Positions 23,004 to 31,225 are shown, numbered from the stretch's first letter. The stretch: DNA of 45,546 nt from JAIRTY01 sp050257395 (GCA_050257395.1 JBLMWU010000286.1:1-45546); one strand, 5' to 3'. Numbers and translations: made by a program. Notes: generated from the letters alone by a model not told the origin.

Positions 23004-24137
23004 ATGACGTCGCGTGGCGCAACGGAGCGGACCCGGCCGGCGGCCCCGCCAGCGGGCAGCGCCCCGCCTGCGGGCGAGGCCCGGCTGGCGGAGCTGTACG
23101 CGGCCATGGGCACGGCGAACATCCAGGCGCTGTGGACGCAGGCGGCCGACCTCATGCCGGGCGAGCCCGCGCCCCGGGCGGTGCCGTGGCTGTGGCGGTG
23201 GGAGACCGTGCTGGCGCTCGCCGCGGACGCGGGCGAGGCGGTGCCGATCGGCCGCGGCGGGGAGCGCCGCGCGCTGGCCCTGGCCAACCCGGGCCTGGGC
23301 GGCGCCCCGTTCGCCACCGGCACGCTGTGGGGCGCCATGCAGTACCTCAACGCCCGCGAGAGCGCGCCCGCGCACCGGCACTCCGCGGCGGCCATCCGGT
23401 TCGTGATCCAGGGCCACGGCGTGTGGACCACCGTGAACGGCGAAGCCTGCCCGATGTCCCCGGGCGACCTGGTGCTGACCCCGAGCATGACCTGGCACGA
23501 GCACCACAGCGGCGCGGACGAGCCGATGGTCTGGTTCGACGGCCTCGACCTGCCGCTGGTGAACGCGCTGGACGCCAGCTTCTTCGAGCCCGCCGGGCCG
23601 GGCTACTTCGACACCGCGCAGGCCGCCCCCGCGCAGGCGCGCAGCACCGCGCTGTACGGGCACCCGGGCATGCTGCCCGCTGACGCCCCTGGCGCCGGCC
23701 GCCACTCGCCGCTGATGGTCTACCGGTGGGAGCACACGGAGCGGGCGCTGACTGAGATGGCCGCGGCCACCGGCACCGGGAGCGCGGAGCTGCGCTTCAC
23801 CGACCCGGTCAGCGGGCGGGACGCGCTGCCGACGATGCGCTGCGCCGTGCGGCGGCTCGCACCGGGCGTGCGCACCACCACCGTCCGCGCCGTGGGCAGC
23901 AGCCTGATCGTGGTGCTGCACGGCCACGGCCGGACCGTGATCGACGGGGTGAGTTTCGGCTGGGGCCCGGGCGACATCCTGGCCGTGCCGAGCTGGTGTG
24001 CGGTGGACCACGAGCCCGCCACCGCCGCGGATCTCTTCGTGCTGAGCGACGCCCCGGTGATCGAGGCGCTGCGGCTTGACCGGACGGAGGTGCTGGCGGA
24101 ACCGCAGGCGGTGACGGGGGCCTGGAGCGGCCAGTAG
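23004..24137 (+). CDS. Bicupin ring-cleavage dioxygenase (gentisate 1,2-dioxygenase-like)
   Basis: The 377-residue protein is a bicupin of the gentisate/salicylate/1-hydroxy-2-naphthoate dioxygenase family. The first cupin has the iron-binding pattern HRHSAAAIRFVIQGHG (His124, His126) and SMTWHEHHSGADEPMVWFDG (His165-168). LYAAMGTANIQALW and VPWLWRWETVLALA at the N-terminus match the family. The second cupin (about 270-360: SLIVVLHGHGRTVIDG, WGPGDILAVPSW) looks structural. Such enzymes open an aromatic ring between a hydroxyl and a neighbouring carboxyl carbon to give pyruvate-type products. GGAGGACTGAGGC precedes the ATG. It leads the plus-strand operon and is followed 25 nt later by the ABC importer genes. 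The actual ring substrate is unknown. Confidence 0.88.
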   Translation: MTSRGATERTRPAAPPAGSAPPAGEARLAELYAAMGTANIQALWTQAADLMPGEPAPRAVPWLWRWETVLALAADAGEAVPIGRGGERRALALANPGLGGAPFATGTLWGAMQYLNARESAPAHRHSAAAIRFVIQGHGVWTTVNGEACPMSPGDLVLTPSMTWHEHHSGADEPMVWFDGLDLPLVNALDASFFEPAGPGYFDTAQAAPAQARSTALYGHPGMLPADAPGAGRHSPLMVYRWEHTERALTEMAAATGTGSAELRFTDPVSGRDALPTMRCAVRRLAPGVRTTTVRAVGSSLIVVLHGHGRTVIDGVSFGWGPGDILAVPSWCAVDHEPATAADLFVLSDAPVIEALRLDRTEVLAEPQAVTGAWSGQ

Positions 24138-24162
24138 GCCGCGCACATCGGAGGTCTTGACC

Positions 24163-25149
24163 ATGCATGCGAGAACGGCATTAACGGTCCTGGGTATCGC
24201 CGCACTGGCCGCCGCGGCGACGGCCTGCGGCGGCAGCGCAGGATCGGCGGGCACCGGCGGCGGCAAAACCACGTCCATCACAGTCGGGTACGTGCCGTAC
24301 GCCGATGACGTCGCCCTCTTCCTGGCCAAGGACAAGGGCTTCTTCGCCCGGCACGGCCTGAACGTCACCCTGACCCCGGCGGCCAACCCGATCGCGGTGG
24401 TCTCCAGCATGGTCAGCGGCCAGCAGCAGTTCGGCTTCATCACCACGCCGGTGCTCATCAACGTCAACACCAAGGGCACGCCGCTCAAGTGCGTCAGCAC
24501 CGTGGACGGCCAGCAGCCCGCCCCGCCCGCCCCGGACAGCACCGCCCTGGTGGCGGCCAAGGGCTCGGGCATCACCTCCATCAAGGGCCTGGCCGGCAAG
24601 AAGGTGGCCACCGTCCAGCTCACCTCCCTGAACTCGCTGTCGGTGGCGGTGCTCGCCAAGCAGGCCGGCCTCGACCCGCGCAGCATCCAGCTCATCCAGA
24701 TGCCGTTCCCGCAGATGCCCGCCGCGCTTGCGCAGGGCCGGGTGCAGGCCGCGGTCATCGTGGCGCCGTTCGTCAACCAGGCGCTCGCGCAGGGCGCGAC
24801 GGTGCTCAACCACCCGAACCAGGTGCTGTACCCGCACGGCACGGTCACCTGCCTGAGCGCCCTCGGCAGCTACATCAGCCAGCATGCCAGCACCGTGACC
24901 GCGTTCCACGCGGCCATGAACGAGGCGGTCGCCTATGCCAAGGCCCACCAGTCGCAGGCCAAGGCCACGCTGGCGAAGTACCTGACGCTCCCGCCCGCGG
25001 TGGCGCAGAAGCAGATCCTGTCCACCGACTGGGATCCGGTGCTGAAGCCGGCCACCGTCACCCAGATCGAGGGCTACATGCAGCAGTTCGGCATCATCCA
25101 CAAGACGGTGCCTGCGGCCAGCATGCTCTGGGCCCCGGCCACCAGGTAA
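24163..25149 (+). CDS. ABC importer substrate-binding lipoprotein (NitT/TauT type)
   Basis: A 328-residue binding protein with a lipoprotein signal: MHARTALTVLGIAALAAAAT followed by AC, with the lipobox cysteine about 22 residues in. A Gly/Ser linker comes next, then SITVGYVPYADDVALFLAKD, GFFARHGLNVTLTPAANP, VSSMVSGQQQFGFITTPVL, GLAGKKVATVQLTSLNSLSV and LAQGRVQAAVIVAPFVNQAL. This is the NMT1/THI5-SsuA-like type that brings small organic anions or aromatics to the permeases. ATG 24163 is preferred over TTG 24157 because GGAGG lies 8 nt before it. The next gene starts inside the stop codon (TAATG), so the transport genes form one unit. Confidence 0.92.
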   Translation: MHARTALTVLGIAALAAAATACGGSAGSAGTGGGKTTSITVGYVPYADDVALFLAKDKGFFARHGLNVTLTPAANPIAVVSSMVSGQQQFGFITTPVLINVNTKGTPLKCVSTVDGQQPAPPAPDSTALVAAKGSGITSIKGLAGKKVATVQLTSLNSLSVAVLAKQAGLDPRSIQLIQMPFPQMPAALAQGRVQAAVIVAPFVNQALAQGATVLNHPNQVLYPHGTVTCLSALGSYISQHASTVTAFHAAMNEAVAYAKAHQSQAKATLAKYLTLPPAVAQKQILSTDWDPVLKPATVTQIEGYMQQFGIIHKTVPAASMLWAPATR

Positions 25150-26012
25150 TGCAGTTCCCCTCGGCTGCAGACCGGGTCACCGCCGCGGAGCGGTTGCTGC
25201 TCCGCGGCGGCCCGGCCGGCCGCCAGGCCGGGCGTCAGGCCGGGCGGCTGGTGGTGCTCGCCGCGGCGCTGGGCCTGTGGCAGGGGCTGAGCACGACCGG
25301 AGTCATTCCGGCGAGCCTGTTCCCGTCGATGACCAGCACCGTCACCGCCCTGGGCCGGCTGCTCGCCGGCGGCACCCTGTGGGCGGCGGTGGGTGCCACC
25401 CTGGCCGCCTGGGCGCTCGGCCTGCTGCTCGGCGCCGGGGCGGCGGTGCTGGTGGGCATGCTGCTCGGGCTGTCCCGGTTCGCCTACCGCAGCGTCATCC
25501 CGGTGATCGAGTTTTTCAAGACCATCCCGGTGATCGCGATCCTGCCGCTGGCGCTGGTGCTCTTCGGCGCCACCATGACCATGAAGTACGTGCTGATCGC
25601 GTTCGGCGTGTTCTGGCCGCTGGCGGTGCAGGTCGTCTACGGCGTCCGGTCGATCGACCCGACCGTGCTGGACACCGCCACCGCGCTGCAGGTGCGCGGC
25701 CTGCGGCGGTTCTTCGTGGTGATCCTGCCGAGCGCGGCCCCGTACATCGCCACCGGGCTGCGGGTCTCCGCGGCGGTCGCGCTGATCCTCGATGTCGTCG
25801 CCGAGCTCATCGGCGGCGGCAGCGGGGTCGGCCTGCAGATCCTGACCGCGGAGAACTCCGGTCCCACCGCCTACCCGGTCATGTACGCCTACATCCTGGT
25901 CGCGGGCCTGCTGGGGGTCGCGCTCGCGGGCAGTTTCGCGCTGGCCGAGCGGTGGCTGCTGCACTGGCACGAGACCCAGCGCAACACCCGGGCAGGCGCC
26001 CATGCTGTCTGA
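25149..26012 (+). CDS. ABC importer permease 1 (SsuC/TauC-like)
   Basis: The 287-residue protein has a basic N-terminus with a short repeat (GRQAGRQAGR) and about six membrane segments, for example LWAAVGATLAAWALGLLLGA, AAVLVGMLLGL, YVLIAFGVFWPLAVQVVYGV and YILVAGLLGVALAGSF. The permease coupling loop is DTATALQVRGLRRFFVVILPSAAPY, with the EAA-like DTATALxxRG...LPxAxP pattern. ATG 25149 shares a base with the upstream TAA. Its 3' end overlaps the second permease by 11 nt, consistent with tight coupling. Confidence 0.9.
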   Translation: MQFPSAADRVTAAERLLLRGGPAGRQAGRQAGRLVVLAAALGLWQGLSTTGVIPASLFPSMTSTVTALGRLLAGGTLWAAVGATLAAWALGLLLGAGAAVLVGMLLGLSRFAYRSVIPVIEFFKTIPVIAILPLALVLFGATMTMKYVLIAFGVFWPLAVQVVYGVRSIDPTVLDTATALQVRGLRRFFVVILPSAAPYIATGLRVSAAVALILDVVAELIGGGSGVGLQILTAENSGPTAYPVMYAYILVAGLLGVALAGSFALAERWLLHWHETQRNTRAGAHAV

Positions 26013-26856
26013 CGAGCGCACCGCCCCGCCGGCGCCACCCGGGACACCGGCCCGGGGCGCCCGGCCGGGCGGGCTGCGCTGGCTGGCCCGCCCGGCCCGG
26101 GCGCTCGCCGGGCTGTGGCTGTTCGCGGTGCTGGCCGCGCTGTGGTGGGTCACCTCGGCGGGCAGCACCTCGCCGTACTTCCCGCCGCTGGAATCGATCC
26201 TGCGCCGCCTCTGGCAGCTGTGGATCATCGGGCACGCCAAGGACCAGCTGGCGGTCAGCCTGGAGCACTTCGCCTTCGGGTACGCGATCGCCGGCCTGGC
26301 GGGTATCGGCATCGGAGCCCTGCTGTGGAGCCTGCGTGCCGTCCGGGAGGCGACCTCCCCGTTCGTCTACTTCCTCTACGTGCTGCCGACGCCGGTGCTG
26401 GTCCCCGCGATCATGACCATCTTCGGGATCGGCTTCACCATGAAGGTCGTCATCATCGCCTTCGCCGCGGTGTGGCCTACCCTGCTGAACACCCTGGACG
26501 GGATGAACGGGGTGGACCGGGTCAAGCTCGACAGCGCCCGGGTGCTCGGGCTGTCCGGCCCGGCCACCGTGCGGTCGGTGGTGCTGCCGGCCGCCATGCC
26601 GCAGATCGTGGCCGGGCTGCGCAACAGCCTGCAGGTGTCGATCATCCTCATGGTGGTCAGCGAGATCGTCGCGTCCACGGGCGGCATCGGCTTCTTCATC
26701 CTCAGTGCCCAGCAGAACTTCTCGTTCACCGACATGTGGACCGGGATCATCGTGCTCGCGCTGGTCGGCAGCGCGCTCAACCTGCTGTTCGTGCTGGCAG
26801 AGCACCGGGTCCTGCACTGGCACTACGGGGCGAGAGCAACGGAGGGACGACGGTGA
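26002..26856 (+). CDS. ABC importer permease 2 (SsuC/TauC-like)
   Basis: The 284-residue paralogue of permease 1 has a Pro-rich cytoplasmic N-terminus and about six membrane segments (LAGLWLFAVLAALWWVTSAG, YAIAGLAGIGIGALLW, PTPVLVPAIMTIFGIGFTM, VVIIAFAAVWPTLLNTLDG, IIVLALVGSALNLLFVLA). The coupling loop is KLDSARVLGLSGPATVRSVV then LPAAMPQIVAGLRNS. Two different permeases in one operon suggest a heterodimeric channel; many NitT-type systems use a homodimer. It overlaps permease 1 by 11 nt and the ATPase by 4 nt (GTGA). Confidence 0.9.
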   Translation: MLSDERTAPPAPPGTPARGARPGGLRWLARPARALAGLWLFAVLAALWWVTSAGSTSPYFPPLESILRRLWQLWIIGHAKDQLAVSLEHFAFGYAIAGLAGIGIGALLWSLRAVREATSPFVYFLYVLPTPVLVPAIMTIFGIGFTMKVVIIAFAAVWPTLLNTLDGMNGVDRVKLDSARVLGLSGPATVRSVVLPAAMPQIVAGLRNSLQVSIILMVVSEIVASTGGIGFFILSAQQNFSFTDMWTGIIVLALVGSALNLLFVLAEHRVLHWHYGARATEGRR

Positions 26857-27680
26857 GCCAGCCATCAGGTGAGCGTGCCAGCGCGGTGCAGGCGGCCCCG
26901 CCGGCCAGCGGCGAGCCCGCGGTCGTGTCGCTGCAGTCGGTGCGCAAGTCGTTCCGGGTCAGCGGGCAGGAGCGGGTCGCGCTGGCCGGCATCACCTTCG
27001 AGGTGCGCCGCGGTGAGTTCGTCTGCGTGGTCGGGCCGAGCGGCGCGGGCAAGACCACGCTGCTGCGGTGCATGGCGGGGCTGGCGGCGCCCACGTCCGG
27101 GGAGGCCCGGTTCGAGGGGGCGCCGCTGCAGCGGGTCCCCGAGCAGGTGGGCGTGGTGTTCCAGGACTACAGCCGGTCCCTCTACCCGTGGCTGACGGTG
27201 AACCGCAACATCGCGCTGCCGCTGAAGGCACGCGGCGTGGACCGGTCCACCCGGGCGGCGCGGACCGCCGAGGTGCTCGGCTCGGTCGGCCTGGCCGACG
27301 TGGGAAGGCACTACCCGTGGCAGCTGTCGGGCGGGATGCAGCAGCGGGTGGCGATCGCCCGGGCCCTGGCGTACCGGCCGGAGCTGCTGCTCATGGACGA
27401 GCCGTTCGCGTCCGTGGACGCGCAGACCCGGTTCGAGCTGGAAGACCTGATCCTGCGGCTGCACCACGAGTTCAGCGTCACCGTCATCTTCGTCACCCAC
27501 GACATCGACGAGGCGATCTACCTGGCGGACCGCGTCGTCGTGCTGTCCGCGCCACCCGGCGTGGTCAGCGAGGTCGTGCAGGTGGGGCTGCCGCGGCCGC
27601 GCGACCAGATCACCACCAAGGAGGACGAGCGGTTCGCCCGCCACCGCGAGCACATCCTCGGCCTGGTCATGTCCCGCTGA
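26853..27680 (+). CDS. ABC importer ATPase (SsuB/TauB-like)
   Basis: A 275-residue ATPase with all ABC motifs: Walker A GPSGAGKTT (61-69), the Q-loop VVFQDYSRSLYPW, signature LSGGMQQRVAIARAL (158 onward), Walker B LLLMDEPFASVDA (178-190) and the switch His in VIFVTHDIDEAIYLADR. Sequence details match the nitrate/sulfonate/taurine group. The first 20 residues are a Ser/Ala/Pro tail. GTG 26853 overlaps the permease stop and has GGAGGGACGAC upstream. With genes 24163-26856 it completes an importer of binding protein, two permeases and ATPase. The 3' end overlaps the convergent ATP-binding gene by 14 nt. Confidence 0.93.
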   Translation: MSQPSGERASAVQAAPPASGEPAVVSLQSVRKSFRVSGQERVALAGITFEVRRGEFVCVVGPSGAGKTTLLRCMAGLAAPTSGEARFEGAPLQRVPEQVGVVFQDYSRSLYPWLTVNRNIALPLKARGVDRSTRAARTAEVLGSVGLADVGRHYPWQLSGGMQQRVAIARALAYRPELLLMDEPFASVDAQTRFELEDLILRLHHEFSVTVIFVTHDIDEAIYLADRVVVLSAPPGVVSEVVQVGLPRPRDQITTKEDERFARHREHILGLVMSR

Positions 27681-28125
27681 CCCGGCCTGCCGCGGCCGGC
27701 AGCCCGAGCTCGCACCAGACCACCTTGCCGCCGTCCGCGGGCCGCTGACCCCAGCTGCTGCTCAGCATGTCCACGATGAGGAGCCCGCGCCCGCACTCGG
27801 CCGTGGGCCCGGGCTCCCGGAGCACCGGCGACCCGGGGCTGGCGTCCCAGACCTCCAGCTCCAGGCAGGTGTCAGTCAGCGTGAGCGTGAGGCTGACCGG
27901 TGCCTGCCCGCCGGGCCCGCCGCCCCGGCGGCTGGCAGCGCCGGCCGCCTTCACCGCGTTGGTGACCAGCTCAGACACGAGCAGCTGCGCTGGGTCGGCC
28001 AGGCCGTCCAGTCCCCAGCCCCGCAGCGTCTGGCAGAGCAGGCGGCGGGCCCAGGGCACCGCGGACGGATGGGCGGGCAGGCTCAGCCGCCGGGTCCGGG
28101 TGGGGTGGCGTGATGTCCGGGTCAT
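27667..28125 (-). CDS. Anti-sigma-factor-type ATP-binding protein (RsbW/HATPase_c_2)
   Basis: The 152-residue protein is a single GHKL ATPase domain of the RsbW/SpoIIAB type common in actinomycetes. It shows AVPWARRLLCQTLRGWGLDG, the N-box LVSELVTNAVKAAG, a Gly-rich insert, the strand VSLTLTLTDTCLELEVWDAS (G1 box DASPG) and the G2-like GRGLLIVDMLSSSWG, ending KVVWCELGLP. Such proteins sequester a sigma factor or phosphorylate an anti-anti-sigma; no partner gene is adjacent. ATG 28125 lacks a strong ribosome binding site. A 16-bp inverted repeat separates it from the small gene upstream. Confidence 0.85.
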   Translation of the reverse strand: MTRTSRHPTRTRRLSLPAHPSAVPWARRLLCQTLRGWGLDGLADPAQLLVSELVTNAVKAAGAASRRGGGPGGQAPVSLTLTLTDTCLELEVWDASPGSPVLREPGPTAECGRGLLIVDMLSSSWGQRPADGGKVVWCELGLPAAAGRVSGT

Positions 28126-28134
28126 CTCGGTGAG

Positions 28135-28194
28135 GCAGGGCCGGCGCCGGCGCGGCGCGGGACGGGGGGATCCCGGGCCCGGCGCCGGCCCTGC
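28135..28194 (-). terminator. Perfect 16-bp inverted repeat between two minus-strand genes
   Basis: Arms at 28135-28150 and 28179-28194 are perfectly complementary, with 28 bases between. It lies 11 nt past the stop of the 57-residue gene and 10 nt before the start of the ATP-binding gene. It can act as terminator or attenuator, or sequester the weak start region of the second gene. Confidence 0.6.
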
Positions 28195-28205
28195 GGCTCG
28201 CTGGC

Positions 28206-28379
28206 TCAGAGCACGCCCAGCGCGAACTCCGCCAGCTCCGCGCGCTGGCATGGCCAGCCCGACCCGCAGGCCGCGCAGTTGCCATGATCGTTGACGTGCC
28301 GGTCGATCTCCCGCTGCGCCGTGGTCAGCAGGTTCATCAGCCCGGGCGGGAGGAAGCCGCCCGGGATGGGGGTATCCAT
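28206..28379 (-). CDS. Small cysteine-motif protein, function unknown
   Basis: The 57-residue protein starts MDTPIPGGFLPPGLMNLL. It has a short helix (TTAQREIDRHVNDH) and a compact Cys cluster, CAACGSGWPC, followed by QRAELAEFALGVL. The CxxC...C plus His pattern could bind zinc or iron, or be redox active. ATG 28379 has a near-perfect ribosome binding site (AGGAGGGGAAGCG), strong evidence for a real gene despite its size. It precedes the anti-sigma-like gene on the same strand, but a 16-bp inverted repeat lies between them. I do not recognise a named family. Confidence 0.75.
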   Translation of the reverse strand: MDTPIPGGFLPPGLMNLLTTAQREIDRHVNDHGNCAACGSGWPCQRAELAEFALGVL

Positions 28380-28574
28380 CGCTTCCCCTCCTGTTCCTGA
28401 CGATCCGGGGGCCCGGCGTACCGGGCAGCGGTGGGTTCTGCACTGTCCATGCTGTCCCGCCGCTGCCCCGCTGTCGCCGCTGCTAACACCCAACCCGGCT
28501 CCCTGCTGGCTGGCGGGGCGGCCTTACCGCTGGCTGCAATGCCCGGGCCGGGGGCCTGCGGGCAGGCTGGGGCC

Positions 28575-28958
28575 ATGCCCGTGAGCTGCCTGATCGTCGA
28601 TGACAACCTCGCCTTCCTGCAGGCCGCCCGCGGGCTGCTCGCCCGGGAGGGCATCAGCGTGGCCGGGGTGGCCTCGGACGGGGCGCAGGCCCGCCGCCAG
28701 TGCGCCGGCCTGCACCCGGACGTCGTGCTGGTCGACATCGATCTCGGCGGGGAGAGCGGGTTCGATGTCGCCCGCCAGCTCGCCAGCGGGCAGCCGGGGC
28801 AGTCCCCGCAGGTGATCCTGATCTCCGCTTACTCCGGCGAAGACTTCGCCGAGCTGATCGCGGGCAGCCCGGCGCTCGCCTTCCTCCCCAAGGCCGACCT
28901 GTCCGGGACCGCGATCCGCGCCATCCTCGCCGCCGCCACCGGCGGCGGGCCGGGCTGA
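28575..28958 (+). CDS. Single-domain response regulator (receiver only)
   Basis: The 127-residue protein is a receiver domain with no output domain. The acidic pair is in CLIVDDN (8-11), the phosphorylated Asp is in VVLVDIDLGG (Asp54), the Ser switch is in VILISAYSG and the conserved Lys is in FLPKADLSG. Stand-alone receivers act on kinases or partner proteins, not DNA. The true start is ATG 28575, where the domain begins; upstream frame is low-complexity. GGGG lies just before it. It is divergent from the small cysteine protein and convergent with the NarL-type regulator at 29001. A link to the histidine kinase at 29748 is possible but unproven. Confidence 0.88.
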   Translation: MPVSCLIVDDNLAFLQAARGLLAREGISVAGVASDGAQARRQCAGLHPDVVLVDIDLGGESGFDVARQLASGQPGQSPQVILISAYSGEDFAELIAGSPALAFLPKADLSGTAIRAILAAATGGGPG

Positions 28959-29000
28959 GCCCCGCGGCCCCGCCCCGCGCCGCTCACCGCCCCGTGCCGA

Positions 29001-29660
29001 TCACCGGGAGCCGAGATAGGCGAGGACCGCGAGCACGCGGCGATGGTCATCATCGGTCTCCGGCAGGTTCATCCGGAACATGATGCTGCGGACGTGCTTC
29101 TCGACCGTGCCTTCGGTGATCCACAGCCGGCGGGCGATCCCGGCGTTCGAGCGGCCTTCCGCCATCAGGGCGAGCACCTCACGCTCGCGCCCGGTGAGCT
29201 GGCCGAGCGGGCCGCCGCGGTCGCGGGCGGAGACGAGTTCCGCCACGATCGCCGGGTCGATGGCCGAGCCGCCCCGGGCGACCCGCTCGACCGTCCCGGC
29301 GAAGTCCGCCAGGTCGGTCACCCGGCTCTTGAGCAGGTAACCCACGCCCTGGCCGGTGGCCAGCAGCTCCATCGCCTCCTCGGCCTCGGCGTGCGCGGAC
29401 AGCAGCAGGATGGCAGTGTCCGGGGACTCGTCGCGGATCACCCGGGCCGCGCTGAGCCCGGGCGCGGCACCGTCGCCGGGCATCCGGATGTCGATGATGG
29501 CCAGATCCGGGTGCTGCTCCCGCACCAGGGCCAGCAGCCCGGCCGCGTCGCCGGCCTGGCCGGCGACGCTGAACCCCGACTGTTCGAGCAGGCTCGCGAT
29601 GCCCTCCCGCAGGAGGGTGTCGTCGTCGGCCAGCACCACCCGTGCCCTGGCCCCGCTCAC
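29001..29660 (-). CDS. NarL/LuxR-type response regulator
   Basis: The 219-residue protein has a receiver (VVLADDDTLLREGIASLLEQ; phospho-Asp57 in LAIIDIRMPGDG; Lys in GYLLKSRV) and a C-terminal LuxR HTH (LTGREREVLALMAEGRSNAG, IARRLWITEGTVEKHVRSIM, FRMNLPETDDDHRRVLAVL). It should bind DNA when phosphorylated. GTG 29660 is preferred because GGGGAT lies 7-8 nt upstream. It is divergent from the histidine kinase at 29748, with 87 bp between, so these two are the likely cognate pair and probably share regulation. Confidence 0.92.
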   Translation of the reverse strand: MSGARARVVLADDDTLLREGIASLLEQSGFSVAGQAGDAAGLLALVREQHPDLAIIDIRMPGDGAAPGLSAARVIRDESPDTAILLLSAHAEAEEAMELLATGQGVGYLLKSRVTDLADFAGTVERVARGGSAIDPAIVAELVSARDRGGPLGQLTGREREVLALMAEGRSNAGIARRLWITEGTVEKHVRSIMFRMNLPETDDDHRRVLAVLAYLGSR

Positions 29661-29747
29661 GTGCACATCCCCTACGAGCGACAATACCGGATATCCTGGT
29701 CCATTACCCGCTGGCCGGCAGGCCGGGACCAGCAGGACGAGGGGAGC

Positions 29748-31205
29748 GTGGCGCTGAGGCTGCCCGGCATCAGGGGAAGCCGCGGCGGCCGTCTGGTGAG
29801 GCGCACCGCCGCTGTCTGCGTCCTGCTCTCGGTCGTGACCGGCGGCGTCTTCTTCCTGCTCGTGCTGGCGATCGGCACTCTCCGGGAGACGGCCGCCCAC
29901 GCCCAGCACGCCCAGCAGGTGCTGCTTGCTTCCAACCGGCTGAACCTGCTGATGGTGGACATCGAGACGGGCCAGCGCGGGTTCATCCTCACCGGCGATC
30001 AGCAGTTCCTGCAGCCGTGGCGGCAGGGCCTGGCGGCCTTCGGCGAACAGGCCGCCGCGCTGGAGCGCCTCGCCGCCTTCAGCAGCAGCGGCCAGGCTGC
30101 CCGGGCACACCGGATCACCCAGGCCGCGGCGGACTACATCAGCGGGTACTCCATTCCGCTGGTCGGCAGCGCCCGGGAGGATCCGGGGGCCGCTCAGGCG
30201 GTGACGGTGACCATGGACGGCAAGCACCGGGTGGACGCCCTCCGCGGCCAGTTCGCCGGCTTCGACCGGGCCGAGCGCCAGCTGCTGGCCGCCCGCCAGG
30301 CCACGGCGGAGGGTACCGCCGGGCGGGCGATCGCGGGGGCGGCAACGGGTGTCGTGGCCACGATCACCCTGATCCTGCTCTCCGGCGGCTACCTGGCCCG
30401 GCTGGTCATCGCACCGGTCCGGCGCGCCTCGGCCATGGCCAGCCAGGTGGCTGGCGGGGACCTGACCGTGCGGATGCCCGCGACCGCGCCGGGGGAGGTC
30501 GGCGTGCTCGAGCAGGCGCTCAACACCATGGCGGGCTCGCTGGGGGCGATGGCGGTGGCCAACTCCGAGAGCCGGGCTCAGCTGGCGGCATCCCGCGCCC
30601 GGGTGGTGGCCGCGGCCGACGAGACCCGGCGGCGGATCGAGCGCGACCTGCATGACGGTACCCAGCAGCGGCTGATCTCGCTGGCGCTCGACCTGCGGAC
30701 GGCGGCGGCCCGCCTGCCCGCCGGCCAGGAGGAGATCGGCCGGCAGTGGACCCGCACGGCGCACGGCCTGACGGACGTCGTGGACGAGCTGCGGGAGATC
30801 GCCCGGGGGCTCCATCCGGCGATCCTGGAAAGAGGCGGTCTCGGGCCCGCCCTCCGCGCGCTGGCGCGCCGCAGCGCCGTCCCGGCCGACCTCAGCCTGC
30901 ACCTCGGCGGCGGCCGGCTGCCGGAGCGGGTGGAGGTCGCCGCCTACTACGTCGTGTCCGAGGCGCTGACGAACGTGGCGAAGCACGCGCACGCGTCGGC
31001 GGTCCGGGTGGAGGCCCGCCTGGACGGTGCCGTACTGCGGCTGCTGGTCCGCGACGACGGGGCCGGCGGCGCGGATCCGGGCCGCGGGTCGGGGCTCATC
31101 GGCCTCAGCGACCGGGTCGAGGCGCTGGGCGGCAGGATCGAGGTCAGCAGCCCGCCCGGCGGCGGCACCTCGCTGCTCGCGGTGATCCCCGCGGGCGGTG
31201 AGTGA
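29748..31205 (+). CDS. Sensor histidine kinase (CHASE3-HAMP-HisKA_3)
   Basis: A 485-residue kinase. Transmembrane segment 1 is VCVLLSVVTGGVFFLLVLAI (23-42). The external CHASE3-like domain contains MVDIETGQRGFILTGDQQFL (69-88), and segment 2 is about 193-213 (GAATGVVATITLILLSGGYL). A HAMP linker (VIAPVRRASAMASQVAGGDL), a HisKA_3 dimer domain with the phospho-His in IERDLHDGTQQRLI (His302) and a HATPase domain (SEALTNVAKHAHASAVRV, DDGAGG, GSGLIGLSDRVEALGG) follow. GTG 29748 has GAGGGGAG upstream. It is divergent from its probable partner regulator and is followed by a strong hairpin. Confidence 0.92.
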   Translation: MALRLPGIRGSRGGRLVRRTAAVCVLLSVVTGGVFFLLVLAIGTLRETAAHAQHAQQVLLASNRLNLLMVDIETGQRGFILTGDQQFLQPWRQGLAAFGEQAAALERLAAFSSSGQAARAHRITQAAADYISGYSIPLVGSAREDPGAAQAVTVTMDGKHRVDALRGQFAGFDRAERQLLAARQATAEGTAGRAIAGAATGVVATITLILLSGGYLARLVIAPVRRASAMASQVAGGDLTVRMPATAPGEVGVLEQALNTMAGSLGAMAVANSESRAQLAASRARVVAAADETRRRIERDLHDGTQQRLISLALDLRTAAARLPAGQEEIGRQWTRTAHGLTDVVDELREIARGLHPAILERGGLGPALRALARRSAVPADLSLHLGGGRLPERVEVAAYYVVSEALTNVAKHAHASAVRVEARLDGAVLRLLVRDDGAGGADPGRGSGLIGLSDRVEALGGRIEVSSPPGGGTSLLAVIPAGGE

Positions 31206-31225
31206 CGGGCCGCCCGCGGAAGCCA

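Noticed and set aside
27667..27680. A 14-bp overlap of the ABC ATPase and anti-sigma-like genes read as a possible frameshift
   Set aside because: Both C-termini look natural, and short tail-to-tail overlaps are normal here.
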